Positions 42,522 through 52,172 of a DNA stretch of 64,000 bases are shown piece by piece. Positions within the stretch are counted from its first letter, which is position 1; each line of letters starts with the position of its first letter. The position numbers and the translations under genes were made by a program. Source of the stretch: Bacteroidota bacterium (GTDB lineage Bacteria; Bacteroidota; Bacteroidia; Bacteroidales; Dysgonomonadaceae); NCBI GenBank assembly GCA_023437305.1, contig JAEZGN010000021.1, positions 62,001-126,000 of the forward strand. The letters run 5' to 3'. The notes under the pieces were generated by a model. The model had not been told where the DNA came from and searched no databases. It worked only from the letters and a program-made list of their open reading frames with translations.

Positions 42522-43091
42522 TTACCAATTATCATTGACACTAGCTCCATCCGATTGAATGAAATCAACAAACATCTGCACTTCACTGTTGAAATGGTCT
42601 TCAAGTTTTTGCTTTTCATTTTTCATCAAAAGCTTTCCCTTATTATCAAAAATAGCCCAGCCTTTCATTTTACTGGCTGCAATATAAAACTCATTGCCAC
42701 CCTCCTCGAAGGTTAAACTCAGAGCTGTGATATTATACCTAATACGTCCATCCCGAAATCTCATCTCTATCTGATAAGCGCCATTTACTTTAAGGATAAC
42801 CAACATTTTAGAAAAGCTGAATATCGTTGGGTAATAAAGACTATATCGCAAATAATCTCCATCTAAATCGGATTTTATTGCAAATTTGGGATTCGACATT
42901 TTTTCATTTACATACCGCTTGGATATACTATACAAGTCTGATGCCGATTTTCCGTCAACAGGAATAACCAAAAAATCTTTCGATGTATCAGCAGCGTCTC
43001 TCAACCCTTCGGGGGTTAATTCAAATTGCTGCGAAAAAGAGGATAATGAGATCACTCCCAAAATGAGTGTAATTAATAAAGTTTTTTTCAT
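42522..43091 (-). CDS. Secreted DUF4468-like protein
   Basis: A 189-residue protein with signal peptide MKKTLLITLILGVISLSSFS ending QQ. The mature part starts FELTPEGLRDAADTSKDFLV, then a TBP-like pattern with SASDLYSISKRYVNEKMSNP, KMLVILKVNGAYQIEMRFRD and GRIRYNITALSLTFEEGG. DUF4468 proteins have this order (D-L-Y-x-x-x-x-x-x-I near the start, then a R-Y-x-I/L-T strand); I am fairly but not fully sure. Inserted between infC and thrS. Confidence 0.7.
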   Translation of the reverse strand: MKKTLLITLILGVISLSSFSQQFELTPEGLRDAADTSKDFLVIPVDGKSASDLYSISKRYVNEKMSNPKFAIKSDLDGDYLRYSLYYPTIFSFSKMLVILKVNGAYQIEMRFRDGRIRYNITALSLTFEEGGNEFYIAASKMKGWAIFDNKGKLLMKNEKQKLEDHFNSEVQMFVDFIQSDGASVNDNW

Positions 43092-43278
43092 TGTATTGTC
43101 TTTTATGTTTGCATTAAAAAACTAATATACGAAATAAAACCCTAAATACCGCATGAACAGCCAAACTTAGCTAAAAAACAAGATCAAATTATACTCTATA
43201 TATTACAATATATATAATATAACCCATAGAGCATCATCGGCATATCCATAAAATAAAGAGAATGCAAATTACAAAAAA

Positions 43279-43452
43279 ATAAAATCACATTATCTATCTG
43301 CCTGCCACTCTCTTTGTCGTTCCGGATGCAATGAAGAATCTCCACCTTTCAGGAAGGAGATGTTTCACTCCGTTCAACATGACAAAAAAATACAACAATA
43401 ATTTTTATTTATAAACTAAGCACAAAGACTAAAAAGCAATAAATGCAAAGAG
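43279..43452. repeat. Left copy of a direct repeat of about 170 bp (contains a family A copy)
   Basis: Starts AATAAAATCACATTATCTAT, contains a divergent A copy (TTTGTCGTTCCGGATGC ... CAACATGACAAAAAA), and ends with AATAATTTTTATTTATAAAC plus ACTAAGCACAAAGAC and GCAATAAATGCAAAGAG. The right copy is at 44025-44195, differing at few positions. Confidence 0.85.
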
Positions 43453-43551
43453 CAAGTAGCAAAGATAAAACTACACAAAATCGTACTCTTGCCCTATGGC
43501 ATCTAATCGGAAATTGTTAGCTTTATCAAAAGAATGAATAAAATACGCTAG

Positions 43552-44013
43552 ATGAAAAATATTTTGCCTTTCGAAAACATTGTATACGAGACTCATCTGT
43601 CCGAAAATGATATACAAAATAGAATAAACGATATCACCAGAATACAAAATACCTACAGTGGCAACTGGACTAGTAATTCATTTAAGATAAAACGTACGAT
43701 AGATTATAGAAACTCTTTTCAACCTCAAATACAAGGTGAGTTTCACAACGAATGGGGCAAGACCATAATCAGAGTAAAAATGAGACTTCCTCGTTATGTT
43801 ATTATTTTTATGGCTTTTTGGTTGTCATTCACTATTTTCATCGGTATCTTGTTTACTTTTTCAATAAATAAGGAATGTTTCGGCATATTTTCTCTAATTC
43901 CTTATATAATGTTCGTCATGGGCTGGGCTTTAACGATAGGAGCATTTAAGGTTGAAAGCAGCAAAAGCAAAAAAGACTTGCAGCAAGTGTTTGAGGCAAG
44001 GATAGTTAAATGA
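43552..44013 (+). CDS. Small two-pass membrane protein, accessory
   Basis: A 153-residue protein with a soluble N-terminal part (MKNILPFENIVYETHLSEND, then about 60 residues including SFQPQIQGEFHNEWGKTIIR) and two membrane segments at about residues 82-101 and 115-132. It is alone on the plus strand between two minus-strand housekeeping genes and is bracketed by direct repeats 43279-43452 and 44025-44195. Family not recognised. Confidence 0.65.
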   Translation: MKNILPFENIVYETHLSENDIQNRINDITRIQNTYSGNWTSNSFKIKRTIDYRNSFQPQIQGEFHNEWGKTIIRVKMRLPRYVIIFMAFWLSFTIFIGILFTFSINKECFGIFSLIPYIMFVMGWALTIGAFKVESSKSKKDLQQVFEARIVK

Positions 44014-44024
44014 ATGCTTCCCAG

Positions 44025-44195
44025 AATAAAATCACATTATCTATCTGCTACTCTCTTTGTCATTCCGGATGCAATGAAGAATCTCAATCCTTGAGGGAAG
44101 AGATGTTTCACTCCGTTCAACATGACAAAAAAAGCAACAATAATTTTTATTTATAAACTAAGCACAAAGACTAAAAAGGCAATAAATACAAAGAG
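44025..44195. repeat. Right copy of the direct repeat of about 170 bp
   Basis: Counterpart of 43279-43452, ending ACTAAAAAGGCAATAAATAC. It begins 11 bp after the stop of the 153-residue gene and ends at the thrS terminator. Confidence 0.85.
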
Positions 44196-44230
44196 TCCCA
44201 AAAGTTCTTATAACTTTTGGGACTCTTTTA
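44190..44230. terminator. Intrinsic terminator after thrS
   Basis: AAAGAGTCCCAAAAGTT pairs with AACTTTTGGGACTCTTT, 26 bp past the thrS stop. It shows that thrS does not read through to infC, unlike in compact clusters. Confidence 0.9.
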
Positions 44231-44255
44231 TATCACTTAGTAAAAATGACGAGAC

Positions 44256-46208
44256 TTAAGACTGATGTTCCCAAGCATTCATCATTTGCTCCATTTCTTC
44301 ATTTAGCTGTGCGGCAAAGTTCACAAACTTCATCGAGCCTTTATCGCCGTCGCCTTGTTTGCGGATCGAAACCTCTTCTGTCTCGGCTTCTTTCTCTCCC
44401 ACAATGAGCAAGTAAGGAATACGCTTCAATTCGTTGTCACGGATTTTGCGTCCAATCTTTTCGTTGCGATCATCTACCTGCGAACTGATGCCCTGTTGCT
44501 TGAAGTAATGAGACACACGGTGAGCATAGTCGTTAAACTTCTCGCTGATAGGCAATATCACCACCTGATCGGGAGCAAGCCACAACGGGAATTTCCCTGC
44601 TGTATGCTCTATAAGCACAGCAATGAAACGCTCCATCGACCCAAACGGCGCACGGTGAATCATCACCGGACGGTGTTTTTGGTTGTCGGCTCCTGTATAT
44701 TCGAGTTCGAAACGCTCCGGAAGGTTGTAGTCTACCTGTATTGTTCCCAACTGCCAACGGCGACCCAATGCGTCCTTCACCATAAAGTCGAGCTTAGGGC
44801 CATAGAATGCCGCTTCGCCAAGCTCTACACGTGCCGGCAAGCCTTTTTCTTCGCAGGCTTCTATAATGGCACGCTCTGCTTTCTCCCAGTTTGCATCGCT
44901 ACCGATATATTTCTCACGATTGTTAGGGTCTCTGAGCGAGATTTGTGCTTCGAAGTTTTCGAAATTAAGCGCCTTGAAGATAATGAATACAATATCCATC
45001 ACTTTGAGGAACTCTTCTTTGAGCTGCTCAGGTGTACAGAAAATATGCGCATCATCTTGAGTAAACCCACGCACCCTTGTCAGTCCGTGAAGCTCGCCAC
45101 TTTGCTCGTAACGGTATACAGTACCAAACTCGGCCATACGCAAAGGCAGGTCACGATATGAGCGTGGAACTATCTTGTATATCTCGCAGTGATGCGGGCA
45201 GTTCATCGGTTTCAGCAAGAACTCCTCCCCTTCTTCCGGTGTATGTATCGGCTGGAAAGAATCTTGCCCGTATTTTGCATAGTGACCCGAAGTCACGTAA
45301 AGCAATTTGCTACCAATATGCGGAGTCATCACCTGCTGGTATTCGAATTTCTTCTGAATTTTCTTCAGGAAGTCTTCGAGTTTGAGGCGCAACTGTGTAC
45401 CACGAGGCAACCACAATGGAAGCCCTTTACCCACATTTTCGGAGAAGGCAAACAGTTCCAGCTCTTTTCCGATCTTACGGTGGTCGCGCTTCTTGGCTTC
45501 TTCGAGCATCACAAGGTACTCGTCGAGCATTTTCTTTTTAGGGAAAGTGATACCGTAAAGACGTGTGAGCTGCTTGCGCTTTTCGTCGCCACGCCAGTAT
45601 GCACCTGCCGCGCTAAGTATCTTCACAGCCTTGATATACGATGTATTAGGCAAGTGAGGTCCACGGCAAAGGTCGGTAAACACCCCTTGTGTATATGTTG
45701 TAATGGTTCCGTCTTCGAGGTCGTTGATAAGTTCTACCTTATATCCCTCGTTGCGGTCGCCAAACATTTTTAGTGCATCGGTCTTTGTGATGCTCTGACG
45801 CTTGATCTCTTCCTTATTGGCTATCAGCTCCATCATTTTAGCTTCGATCTTATGAAAATCGGCATCTTTGACAGGAGTATCACCAAAGTCTATATCATAA
45901 TAGAATCCATTTTCGATGGCAGGGCCTATCCCAAATTTTGCATGAGGGTAAAGTATCTGCACTGCTTCGGCCATAAGGTGTGCCGACGAATGCCAATATG
46001 CATGCTTTCCGTCTTCATCTTCCCATTTCAGCAATTCGATCGTTGCATCCGTATCTATTGGTCTTGTTAAGTCCCAAACCTCCCCGTTTACCTTTGCGGC
46101 AAGCACGTCTTGCGCCAAACGGGAACTGATACTCTCAGCAACCTGCATAGATGTAGTTCCTTTTTCGAATTCTCTTACGGAACCATCCGGAAATGTAATT
46201 TTAATCAT
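44256..46208 (-). CDS. thrS: Threonyl-tRNA synthetase
   Basis: A 650-residue protein; start at the ATG at 46206-46208 (MIKITFPDGSVREFEKGTTS), the TGS domain, since the 25 extra codons upstream are unlike family N-termini. Then the second additional domain with HSSAHLMAEAVQILYPHAKF, GFYYDIDFGDTPVKDADFHK and DLCRGPHLPNTSYIKAVKIL. Class II core: motif 1 near QQVMTPHIGSKLLYVTSGHY, HHCEIYKIVPRSYRDLPLRM, motif 2 GTVYRYEQSGELHGLTRVRG and motif 3 PVMIHRAPFGSMERFIAVLI. The anticodon domain closes it with PLWLAPDQVVILPISEKFND. Normal length. Confidence 0.98.
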   Translation of the reverse strand: MIKITFPDGSVREFEKGTTSMQVAESISSRLAQDVLAAKVNGEVWDLTRPIDTDATIELLKWEDEDGKHAYWHSSAHLMAEAVQILYPHAKFGIGPAIENGFYYDIDFGDTPVKDADFHKIEAKMMELIANKEEIKRQSITKTDALKMFGDRNEGYKVELINDLEDGTITTYTQGVFTDLCRGPHLPNTSYIKAVKILSAAGAYWRGDEKRKQLTRLYGITFPKKKMLDEYLVMLEEAKKRDHRKIGKELELFAFSENVGKGLPLWLPRGTQLRLKLEDFLKKIQKKFEYQQVMTPHIGSKLLYVTSGHYAKYGQDSFQPIHTPEEGEEFLLKPMNCPHHCEIYKIVPRSYRDLPLRMAEFGTVYRYEQSGELHGLTRVRGFTQDDAHIFCTPEQLKEEFLKVMDIVFIIFKALNFENFEAQISLRDPNNREKYIGSDANWEKAERAIIEACEEKGLPARVELGEAAFYGPKLDFMVKDALGRRWQLGTIQVDYNLPERFELEYTGADNQKHRPVMIHRAPFGSMERFIAVLIEHTAGKFPLWLAPDQVVILPISEKFNDYAHRVSHYFKQQGISSQVDDRNEKIGRKIRDNELKRIPYLLIVGEKEAETEEVSIRKQGDGDKGSMKFVNFAAQLNEEMEQMMNAWEHQS

Positions 46209-47097
46209 AATTCGTCTTTCTCTTTTTTTAGTTATGCAGCTCCTACAAATAAGCTGCTTTCTGGAACTTGCAAAAATAAACATTTTTTACAGATTAATAT
46301 AATTAGCCGAGACAGATTTTATTCAACTCTGTAGAACCCCAGACCAGCTTTTATTTTTAATAAGATTCTCTTGTTTCAAAATCCACAAATAAACACTATT
46401 ATTATGTTATTTTTTAGATTTTTAGACATTGATGCTTTAAAAAAAAATATTAATATTATATTTGTGGCACATATGTGACAAACATTTGCAGATTGAAGCA
46501 ATGCAATCTTTTTATAATGAAGACTATTCAATGGATATAGATCAAGAATATATATCTATTGCCCATATATCCTGTCGTGATAATGTAGGAATAACAACTA
46601 TTTTATCCGCTAATTTGTGTTCGATTATCTGCGACCCATCTTTGTCTTTTAGAATATTTATTACTCGTATTATTTCTTTAGTGAAATTTATAACAGCCAT
46701 ACCCAGAGGCTTAGCGAGTCGTTCAAAAGCACATAAAAATGATATCGCAGTATCATTTTCTTTATATTACAAAAAGTTAGGCAGGAAGTTTGCTTGCTGT
46801 TTTTTGAAGACAAAAAATTTTCTTTATGATATTCTTTTTTTGCAAACTATATTGCGCTTGCGTTTTACACGTAACACTGTATACAAAAGAAGATCGCACA
46901 TATTTTTTACAAAATTCCACATCCTGTTTTTCTACTCTCACTATCTAAAAGGACATACAACCAACCTTATAAAAAACAACCACTCGTTAAATTTTATATA
47001 TACTAAATAATTTTAATATCAACGTACGTAAACAAATTGAAATAACAAAACAGACAACAATTTATGAGATTATCAAAAAACTAAAATTAAAAACTAC
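46209..47097. other. 889-bp AT-rich gap; one weak ORF
   Basis: 46209-46460 is upstream DNA of thrS. A -7-like TATATTTG occurs at 46457-46464 on the plus strand. An ORF from an ATG at 46501 to 47010 (169 codons, MQSFYNEDYSMDIDQEYISI) follows, but its second half looks unlike real protein (many F, S, K and H, no conserved pattern). I do not call it a gene; it may be noncoding. Confidence 0.4.
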
Positions 47098-49113
47098 ATG
47101 AAGCGAACAAACAAAAGACAAATACAAAAACGGATGCCTTACGGAATATTATTGTTGTTGATAGCAATTTTCAGCACAGGCTTAACAATGCATGCACAAG
47201 TAACTATCGGATCGGGTGAACCAGCTGTAGCCGGAGCACTATTACAATTAAAAGATAAAGAAAATATTGCTGATGGCACAGCCAATGCCTCTAAAGGATT
47301 AGCCTTACCACGTGTGAACCTCTCTCAAAAAGATCAGTTATACCCGATGTTTTTGAAAGACTCGAGCAATCCGGCTTCAGGCCCTAACGATGACTATGCA
47401 GCAAACAAAGCACAGTTAGACCAGATGCATACCGGACTGATTGTATACAACTTGGTAGAAGATGACGATAAAGAACTATGCCTGGGACTAAATCAATGGG
47501 ATGGCGCAAAATGGAATTGCTTCGAGTCTAAGTTAGGGAATGCCGTTGCAGAGTTAGGCAGTTGCGACTCGTTGACTTTTGCAGGTATCTACCAAAACGA
47601 GATATCGCTAGACGCAAGCAATTATATGGCCATACCATTGCATATAACAAAGGCCGGAGCATATACGCTAACTGCAATACCCGACCCTTCTAATGGTTAT
47701 TACTTTACTACTTCGGGCGTTTTCCTGACCACAGGTTATTACTTCCTTTCTATCCCCGGTGCAGGAACTCCAAAGAACTTTACACCGGATGGCGCATCAG
47801 GAGACAATATAAAGATAACGTTCAACAGCAAACCTCTGAATACTTGCGACCCTTTGTATATCAAGGTTAAGGATTCTTCTAAGAAACCACTCTATACGAT
47901 GGATTGTAGTTCTGTAAAAGTGAAGGGCATATACAAGGTAGACCAAGCATTAGATCCGAATACAAATTACATCGAATTGAAGCTGAATGTTGACGCTGCC
48001 GCAATAGGAGCAACATATCTGATAGAAACAAACACTGTTGACGGTATATCGTTCAAAGATCAAGGACTTCTGACTTCAACATCGATGACCATACAGCTCA
48101 AAGGCTCAGGAACGCCTACCAGTGTAACCAACAAGTATATGACTATAACTTCAAACAGCCAAAAGTCTGTAGCTACCTGTAGCGCAACAGTGGTTGTGGT
48201 TATACCCAAAAAGAAAATGTTGGTATTAGGAACTGTAGATCTTTATGGATGGGTTCCGGGAACTCCGGGTAGAGGATCGTACGAGGTATTGACTTCGCCA
48301 AACAATTTTGGACAAAACGAAAATAGTATTGTAAAGACTGAAGGCTTTGATATTATTTATCCGGCTATTAATGGTATACCATCTCTTTCGCAAACAAATT
48401 ATATCCTAGATCAGCTGACCAATCAGAAAGTGGACATCTGCTATATTGGTCAAGACATATACGCCAGTGGGTCATCGGCAGAGCAGGTTTTGTTTCGTCA
48501 GACTCTGATAGACTTTGTAAACAAAAAAGGCGTATTGGTTTTATTTTGGGAGGCCAACCCGTCAAGCAACGGAAGTGCACAGGTGCTATTCCGCCAGCTC
48601 TTTTCAAATCCTAACATTTCGCAAAGCGCAATATCAACAACAGGAGGATCGGGAGCTATTTATAAAACAACAGCGGTGAACGACGATGTGCTAAATGGCC
48701 CTTTTGGAGACGTAAGAAATAAATATTGGGGTGAAGATGCTTCGTGGGCTATGTCGATAGCCAATCTTCCGTCAGGAGAAATAGATGTGTACTCGTGGGG
48801 CGACGACTACACATCAACAGCTGACGCTGCGTATCTTGCGAATGTAACAGGATTTAAACACAAATCGCTCAACTTGGTTTACTTTGGCGATGGAGGGTTC
48901 TGCTCGTCTGTCTATTCGGCTACATCAGGAAATACTCAAACAGGAAATACCCTCTGCCCTTTCAATTGGAATCCAACGAATATGTTCCCTACACCTAAGC
49001 CAAATTATGGTAAAACAACACCGATTTATAGTGTATACAACTCCACTATATGGGCAAACACACTTGCTTGGGCACTTAAACAAGCGCAATTTAATGGGAT
49101 AAATACACCGTGA
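47098..49113 (+). CDS. Large secreted surface protein with QVTIGS N-terminal module
   Basis: A 671-residue protein with signal peptide (IPLLLLIAIFSTG-like LLLLIAIFSTGLTMHAQ). The mature N-terminus VTIGSGEPAVAGALLQLKDK, GLALPRVNLSQKDQ, GLIVYNLVEDDDK and LNQWDGAKWNCFES matches the module of the 33107-33850 protein. Two or more Ig-like beta repeats follow (each contains (S)CDxLxxxGIY or CSSVKVKGIYKVDQ and ends LKGSGTPTSV or IPGAGTPKNF), then from about residue 375 a separate C-terminal domain starting KKMLVLGTVDLYGWVPGTPG with flavodoxin-like or ThuA/DUF4350-like character (VDICYIGQDIYASGSSAEQV, VLVLFWEANPS, LNLVYFGDGGF). Probably a surface adhesin or extracellular structural protein. Confidence 0.75.
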   Translation: MKRTNKRQIQKRMPYGILLLLIAIFSTGLTMHAQVTIGSGEPAVAGALLQLKDKENIADGTANASKGLALPRVNLSQKDQLYPMFLKDSSNPASGPNDDYAANKAQLDQMHTGLIVYNLVEDDDKELCLGLNQWDGAKWNCFESKLGNAVAELGSCDSLTFAGIYQNEISLDASNYMAIPLHITKAGAYTLTAIPDPSNGYYFTTSGVFLTTGYYFLSIPGAGTPKNFTPDGASGDNIKITFNSKPLNTCDPLYIKVKDSSKKPLYTMDCSSVKVKGIYKVDQALDPNTNYIELKLNVDAAAIGATYLIETNTVDGISFKDQGLLTSTSMTIQLKGSGTPTSVTNKYMTITSNSQKSVATCSATVVVVIPKKKMLVLGTVDLYGWVPGTPGRGSYEVLTSPNNFGQNENSIVKTEGFDIIYPAINGIPSLSQTNYILDQLTNQKVDICYIGQDIYASGSSAEQVLFRQTLIDFVNKKGVLVLFWEANPSSNGSAQVLFRQLFSNPNISQSAISTTGGSGAIYKTTAVNDDVLNGPFGDVRNKYWGEDASWAMSIANLPSGEIDVYSWGDDYTSTADAAYLANVTGFKHKSLNLVYFGDGGFCSSVYSATSGNTQTGNTLCPFNWNPTNMFPTPKPNYGKTTPIYSVYNSTIWANTLAWALKQAQFNGINTP

Positions 49114-49160
49114 TTTTGTGTTATTGAAGAAGTGGGACGAAACATTTCTCTATACATCAC

Positions 49161-49198
49161 AAAGAAGCCTGTTGAGATACAGGCTTCTTTTGTTTTTT
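49161..49198 (+). terminator. Intrinsic terminator
   Basis: AAAGAAGCCTGT pairs with ACAGGCTTCTTT, followed by TGTTTTTT, 48 bp after the stop of the 671-residue gene. Confidence 0.9.
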
Positions 49199-49390
49199 AG
49201 GGGATAGATTATAGAAAAGAACGAGCTAAACACCCTTCAGTTTTAATATTTTTTATACATTTATCTTAAAATCATAAAAGACAAATATAAAACTATGAAA
49301 AAATCTATATATGTCAAGAACCACATGTATAGAAAAGTGCTAAAATCTATACATGACAAGTTTGCGATCTAAGAATATCGACTGTAGGCT

Positions 49391-49972
49391 ATGCCTCAAA
49401 TTAAAAAAAAAAAAACCTACTTAGCTTCAAAAAACGATATGGAACACTATAAACTAGAATATCTAAACGATACGATACGCTTACGAATAACGACTCCCCC
49501 AAAGCCGGGTTGTGCAACTACAGCTTTGGGGGCGACTGCATCAGTAATAATTTTATTACCAATTGTGGCGGGACTGTTAATATTGGATGAAATAACCTTT
49601 GGATTTACACTTACGTGTCTACTTTCGTGGGTGATAGCTGCATATTTCGTCAGGATGTTTTTATGGAATAAGTATGGCGAAGAAGTCTTTATTATACAGG
49701 GGAAGACAATGGAGTCGTACAACGACTACAAACTCTTTAAAGACAATCGCAAAACAATCAGCTTCAACCAGATGTATGTGCTATACTTTGTAAATGAAGA
49801 ATGGTTTTATGCCAGTGAATGGAAAAAAATAAAAAACATGGATGAAAACCAACTAAGTGAGCTGGGTTTTCTCATCAGAAAAGAAGTGATAACCTCTCAC
49901 CGGCAAATCCCCGTCGCAGATATAATAAAAATTAGCTCCGAACTCGGAGCTAATAAATCTTTTATTATTTGA
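49391..49972 (+). CDS. Small two-pass membrane protein, unknown function
   Basis: Up to 193 residues; the first methionine is followed by a poly-lysine stretch encoded by a run of A, so an ATG at 49439 (MEHYKLEYLNDTIRLRITTP) may be the true start. Two membrane segments at about residues 46-68 and 71-91 (the first is ALGATASVIILLPIVAGLLI), then a PH-like soluble part (YGEEVFIIQGKTMESYNDYK, FNQMYVLYFVNEEWFYASEW). This helix-pair plus bPH/YcxB-like domain is common in bacteria. Its 3' end contains a hairpin (ATTAGCTCCGAACTCGGAGC at 49931-49950). Confidence 0.6.
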   Translation: MPQIKKKKTYLASKNDMEHYKLEYLNDTIRLRITTPPKPGCATTALGATASVIILLPIVAGLLILDEITFGFTLTCLLSWVIAAYFVRMFLWNKYGEEVFIIQGKTMESYNDYKLFKDNRKTISFNQMYVLYFVNEEWFYASEWKKIKNMDENQLSELGFLIRKEVITSHRQIPVADIIKISSELGANKSFII

Positions 49973-50002
49973 TTTCTATTCAGTCGCTTAATCAGCAGAA
50001 GA

Positions 50003-52063
50003 CTACTCAGTCATACGCTTGATAATACTATAGGCTTCTATCACACCAAGCTCTCCGGCTTTGCGCATATCGTCCAAAGCACGGTCTTTGTCCTTGATCT
50101 GGAAGCGTGCCAATCCACGATTGTAGTATGCTTCGGCAAACTGAGGGTCGCGCCTGATGGCTTCGTTATAGTCTAAGATGGCCGCACGAAAATCATTTTG
50201 CTTGTAGCGTATTTCCGCCCTGTTGTAGTAAGCATATACAAACTCAGGGTTAAGCTCTATAACCTTGCTGTAGTTCTTCACGATGAGGTCGTACTCCATC
50301 TTTCCCGGATCGAGCATCGATGCTCCTGCACCTGTCAAAGCAGCATCTTTCTTGGCATTAGCTCCTGCCAAAGAAGAAAGTGCATCGGGCTGTTCCGATT
50401 TCTTATCATATTCAGGAACGTTCTCTTTCAGCTCCAACTGCTTGGTATATACCACCGCCAAGTCGAAATAAGCCAACGTAAATCGAGGGTCGAGAGCAAT
50501 CGCCTTATTGAAATTTTCGATAGAGCTGCCAAAGTCTTGAACCAGCATATAATCCAACGCACGAGCATAATACAACTCTGCATTTGCAGGGCTTTCCTCT
50601 ATGCGTTTCGACAGTTCGTTTATCGACCAGAAGTGATCCGCTATCTGAGGCTCATTCAGTGCGGCTTCGCTGTTGGTTATCCTCAACTTTTTGGGCAATG
50701 TAGCCTTGCGGTTGAGACCGTCTACCAACTGGCTATAATATACAAAACGTCTGATATCGTTCGGTTTTTCGTAATAAGTAATCACAAAACGTGGTTCGAG
50801 CTCAAGGCGTACTTGCTTATTCTGGATACGTCCACGAGAGTTACTTTCGTACTTGCTCTTTTCTTCGTCTTTCTTATCGGCAACAACTAGCAAGTTAAAT
50901 TTATCGATATCCTTGTCCGACGTTTCCCTTGTCTTAGCTTCCTCTTCGGTGATGCCTTTGGCTGCCATTTCTTTATTCTTACGGGCCTCTTCGTTTCGTG
51001 CATAATTGAAGTCACGCTCTGCACCCTTCAGGTCGTTTTGCCTGCGTTTGATTTCGCCCCTGCTATAAAATCCGTGATAAAACTCAGGGTACTGGGCAAG
51101 CACCACATTGAGGTCGGCGATGGCTCCATTGTAGTCGCCGATATTACTCTTTATCAGCGATCTGTTGAAGTAGGCAATATAGTTGTTAGGCTCAAACTTG
51201 AGTACTACGTCGAAGTCGGCAATGGCTCGGTTGTCGTCGCCCACCTGTGCACGTAGCAAGCCTCGATTGAAGCGAGCAATTATATTGTTTGCATCAAGCT
51301 CTATAACCTTGTCGTAGTCGGCCATAGCACCACGAAGGTCGTTTTTGGAATAACGAATAAGCCCCCGGTTGATATAGTTGCCCGATTGGAGAGGTTCTAT
51401 CTTTATGGCTTCGTCTAAGTCCGCCAAAGCCTTGTCATAGTCTTTCTTATAATAATGGAGCAAGCCACGCATAGAGTACGACTGAGCCATATACTTATCT
51501 TGCTTGATGGCTTCATTATAGTTTTCGAATGCCTGAATGGTATCTCCTTTTTCCTGATACATGGCTCCACGTGTCAGATAGCCCTGAGTATATGTTGGGT
51601 ATATGCGAAGCAGCTCGTTCAGGTATTTTTCGGCTTGGTCATAATCTTTCTTCTGAATGTTGACGATACCCATATTTACGAGCGTAAACTTATCGTTCGG
51701 ATAGTTATCCAAAGACACTTTATAGTCTTCCAGTGCCCCATCGTAATTATTCTGATTTTGACGGGCATCGGCTCTCAGCTGATATGCCTTCGATATAAAA
51801 GGATTTCGCTCCAACGCCAGCGTACAATCGTCTTCCGTTCCTTTAAAGTCGTCGAGGTAATATTTTGCGATTGCCCTGTAGAAATAAGGCTCGGCAAGAT
51901 ACGGCTTTGCTTTTATCACCTGATTGAAATACTGAATAGCAAGTACATAATCTTCATAGTAAAGCGAATTTCTCCCGATGAGGATTACTCTATCCGTATT
52001 TATTTGGGCAAAACTAGACAGACTGCTAAACAGCAGGAATATTGAGAATAGAAACTTTTTCAC
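50003..52063 (-). CDS. Secreted tetratricopeptide-repeat protein
   Basis: A 686-residue protein with signal peptide MKKFLFSIFLLFSSLSSFAQ and about ten TPR motifs in the first 350 residues and again at 515-550 and 615-675 (for example AIADFDVVLKFEPNNYIAYF, YNRGLARFQIKDKDRALDDM). A non-TPR segment at about 370-490 holds SKYESNSRGRIQNKQVRLEL and IRRFVYYSQLVDGLNRKATL. In Bacteroides a TPR protein of this type sits between def and thrS; here the polysaccharide export genes intervene upstream. Probably a periplasmic scaffold for protein complexes. Confidence 0.85.
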   Translation of the reverse strand: MKKFLFSIFLLFSSLSSFAQINTDRVILIGRNSLYYEDYVLAIQYFNQVIKAKPYLAEPYFYRAIAKYYLDDFKGTEDDCTLALERNPFISKAYQLRADARQNQNNYDGALEDYKVSLDNYPNDKFTLVNMGIVNIQKKDYDQAEKYLNELLRIYPTYTQGYLTRGAMYQEKGDTIQAFENYNEAIKQDKYMAQSYSMRGLLHYYKKDYDKALADLDEAIKIEPLQSGNYINRGLIRYSKNDLRGAMADYDKVIELDANNIIARFNRGLLRAQVGDDNRAIADFDVVLKFEPNNYIAYFNRSLIKSNIGDYNGAIADLNVVLAQYPEFYHGFYSRGEIKRRQNDLKGAERDFNYARNEEARKNKEMAAKGITEEEAKTRETSDKDIDKFNLLVVADKKDEEKSKYESNSRGRIQNKQVRLELEPRFVITYYEKPNDIRRFVYYSQLVDGLNRKATLPKKLRITNSEAALNEPQIADHFWSINELSKRIEESPANAELYYARALDYMLVQDFGSSIENFNKAIALDPRFTLAYFDLAVVYTKQLELKENVPEYDKKSEQPDALSSLAGANAKKDAALTGAGASMLDPGKMEYDLIVKNYSKVIELNPEFVYAYYNRAEIRYKQNDFRAAILDYNEAIRRDPQFAEAYYNRGLARFQIKDKDRALDDMRKAGELGVIEAYSIIKRMTE

Positions 52064-52112
52064 GATTATAGTGTATTAATCAACGATTGGCAAATATATG
52101 AATAATACATTA

Positions 52113-52150
52113 ACAAAAAAGAAGAGAGACCGTTGGAGCCTCTCTTTTTT
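52113..52150. terminator. Intrinsic terminator after the Wzc-like gene
   Basis: AAAAAAGAAGAGAGACC pairs (in part) with CCTCTCTTTTTT, 23 bp past the stop at 52173; it separates the export operon from the TPR gene. Confidence 0.7.
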
Positions 52151-52172
52151 ATATTTTTTAGTTTTTCGAAAT

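Noticed and set aside
44355..45773. Antisense ORFs opposite thrS (44355-45161, 45189-45773)
   Set aside because: thrS is complete with all class II motifs; the antisense translations have no conserved pattern.
46462..47010. 169-182 residue ORF between thrS and the surface protein gene
   Set aside because: Start lies at or just after a -7-like motif, the second half lacks coding character, and no homology pattern is recognisable; kept only as a note on the gap.
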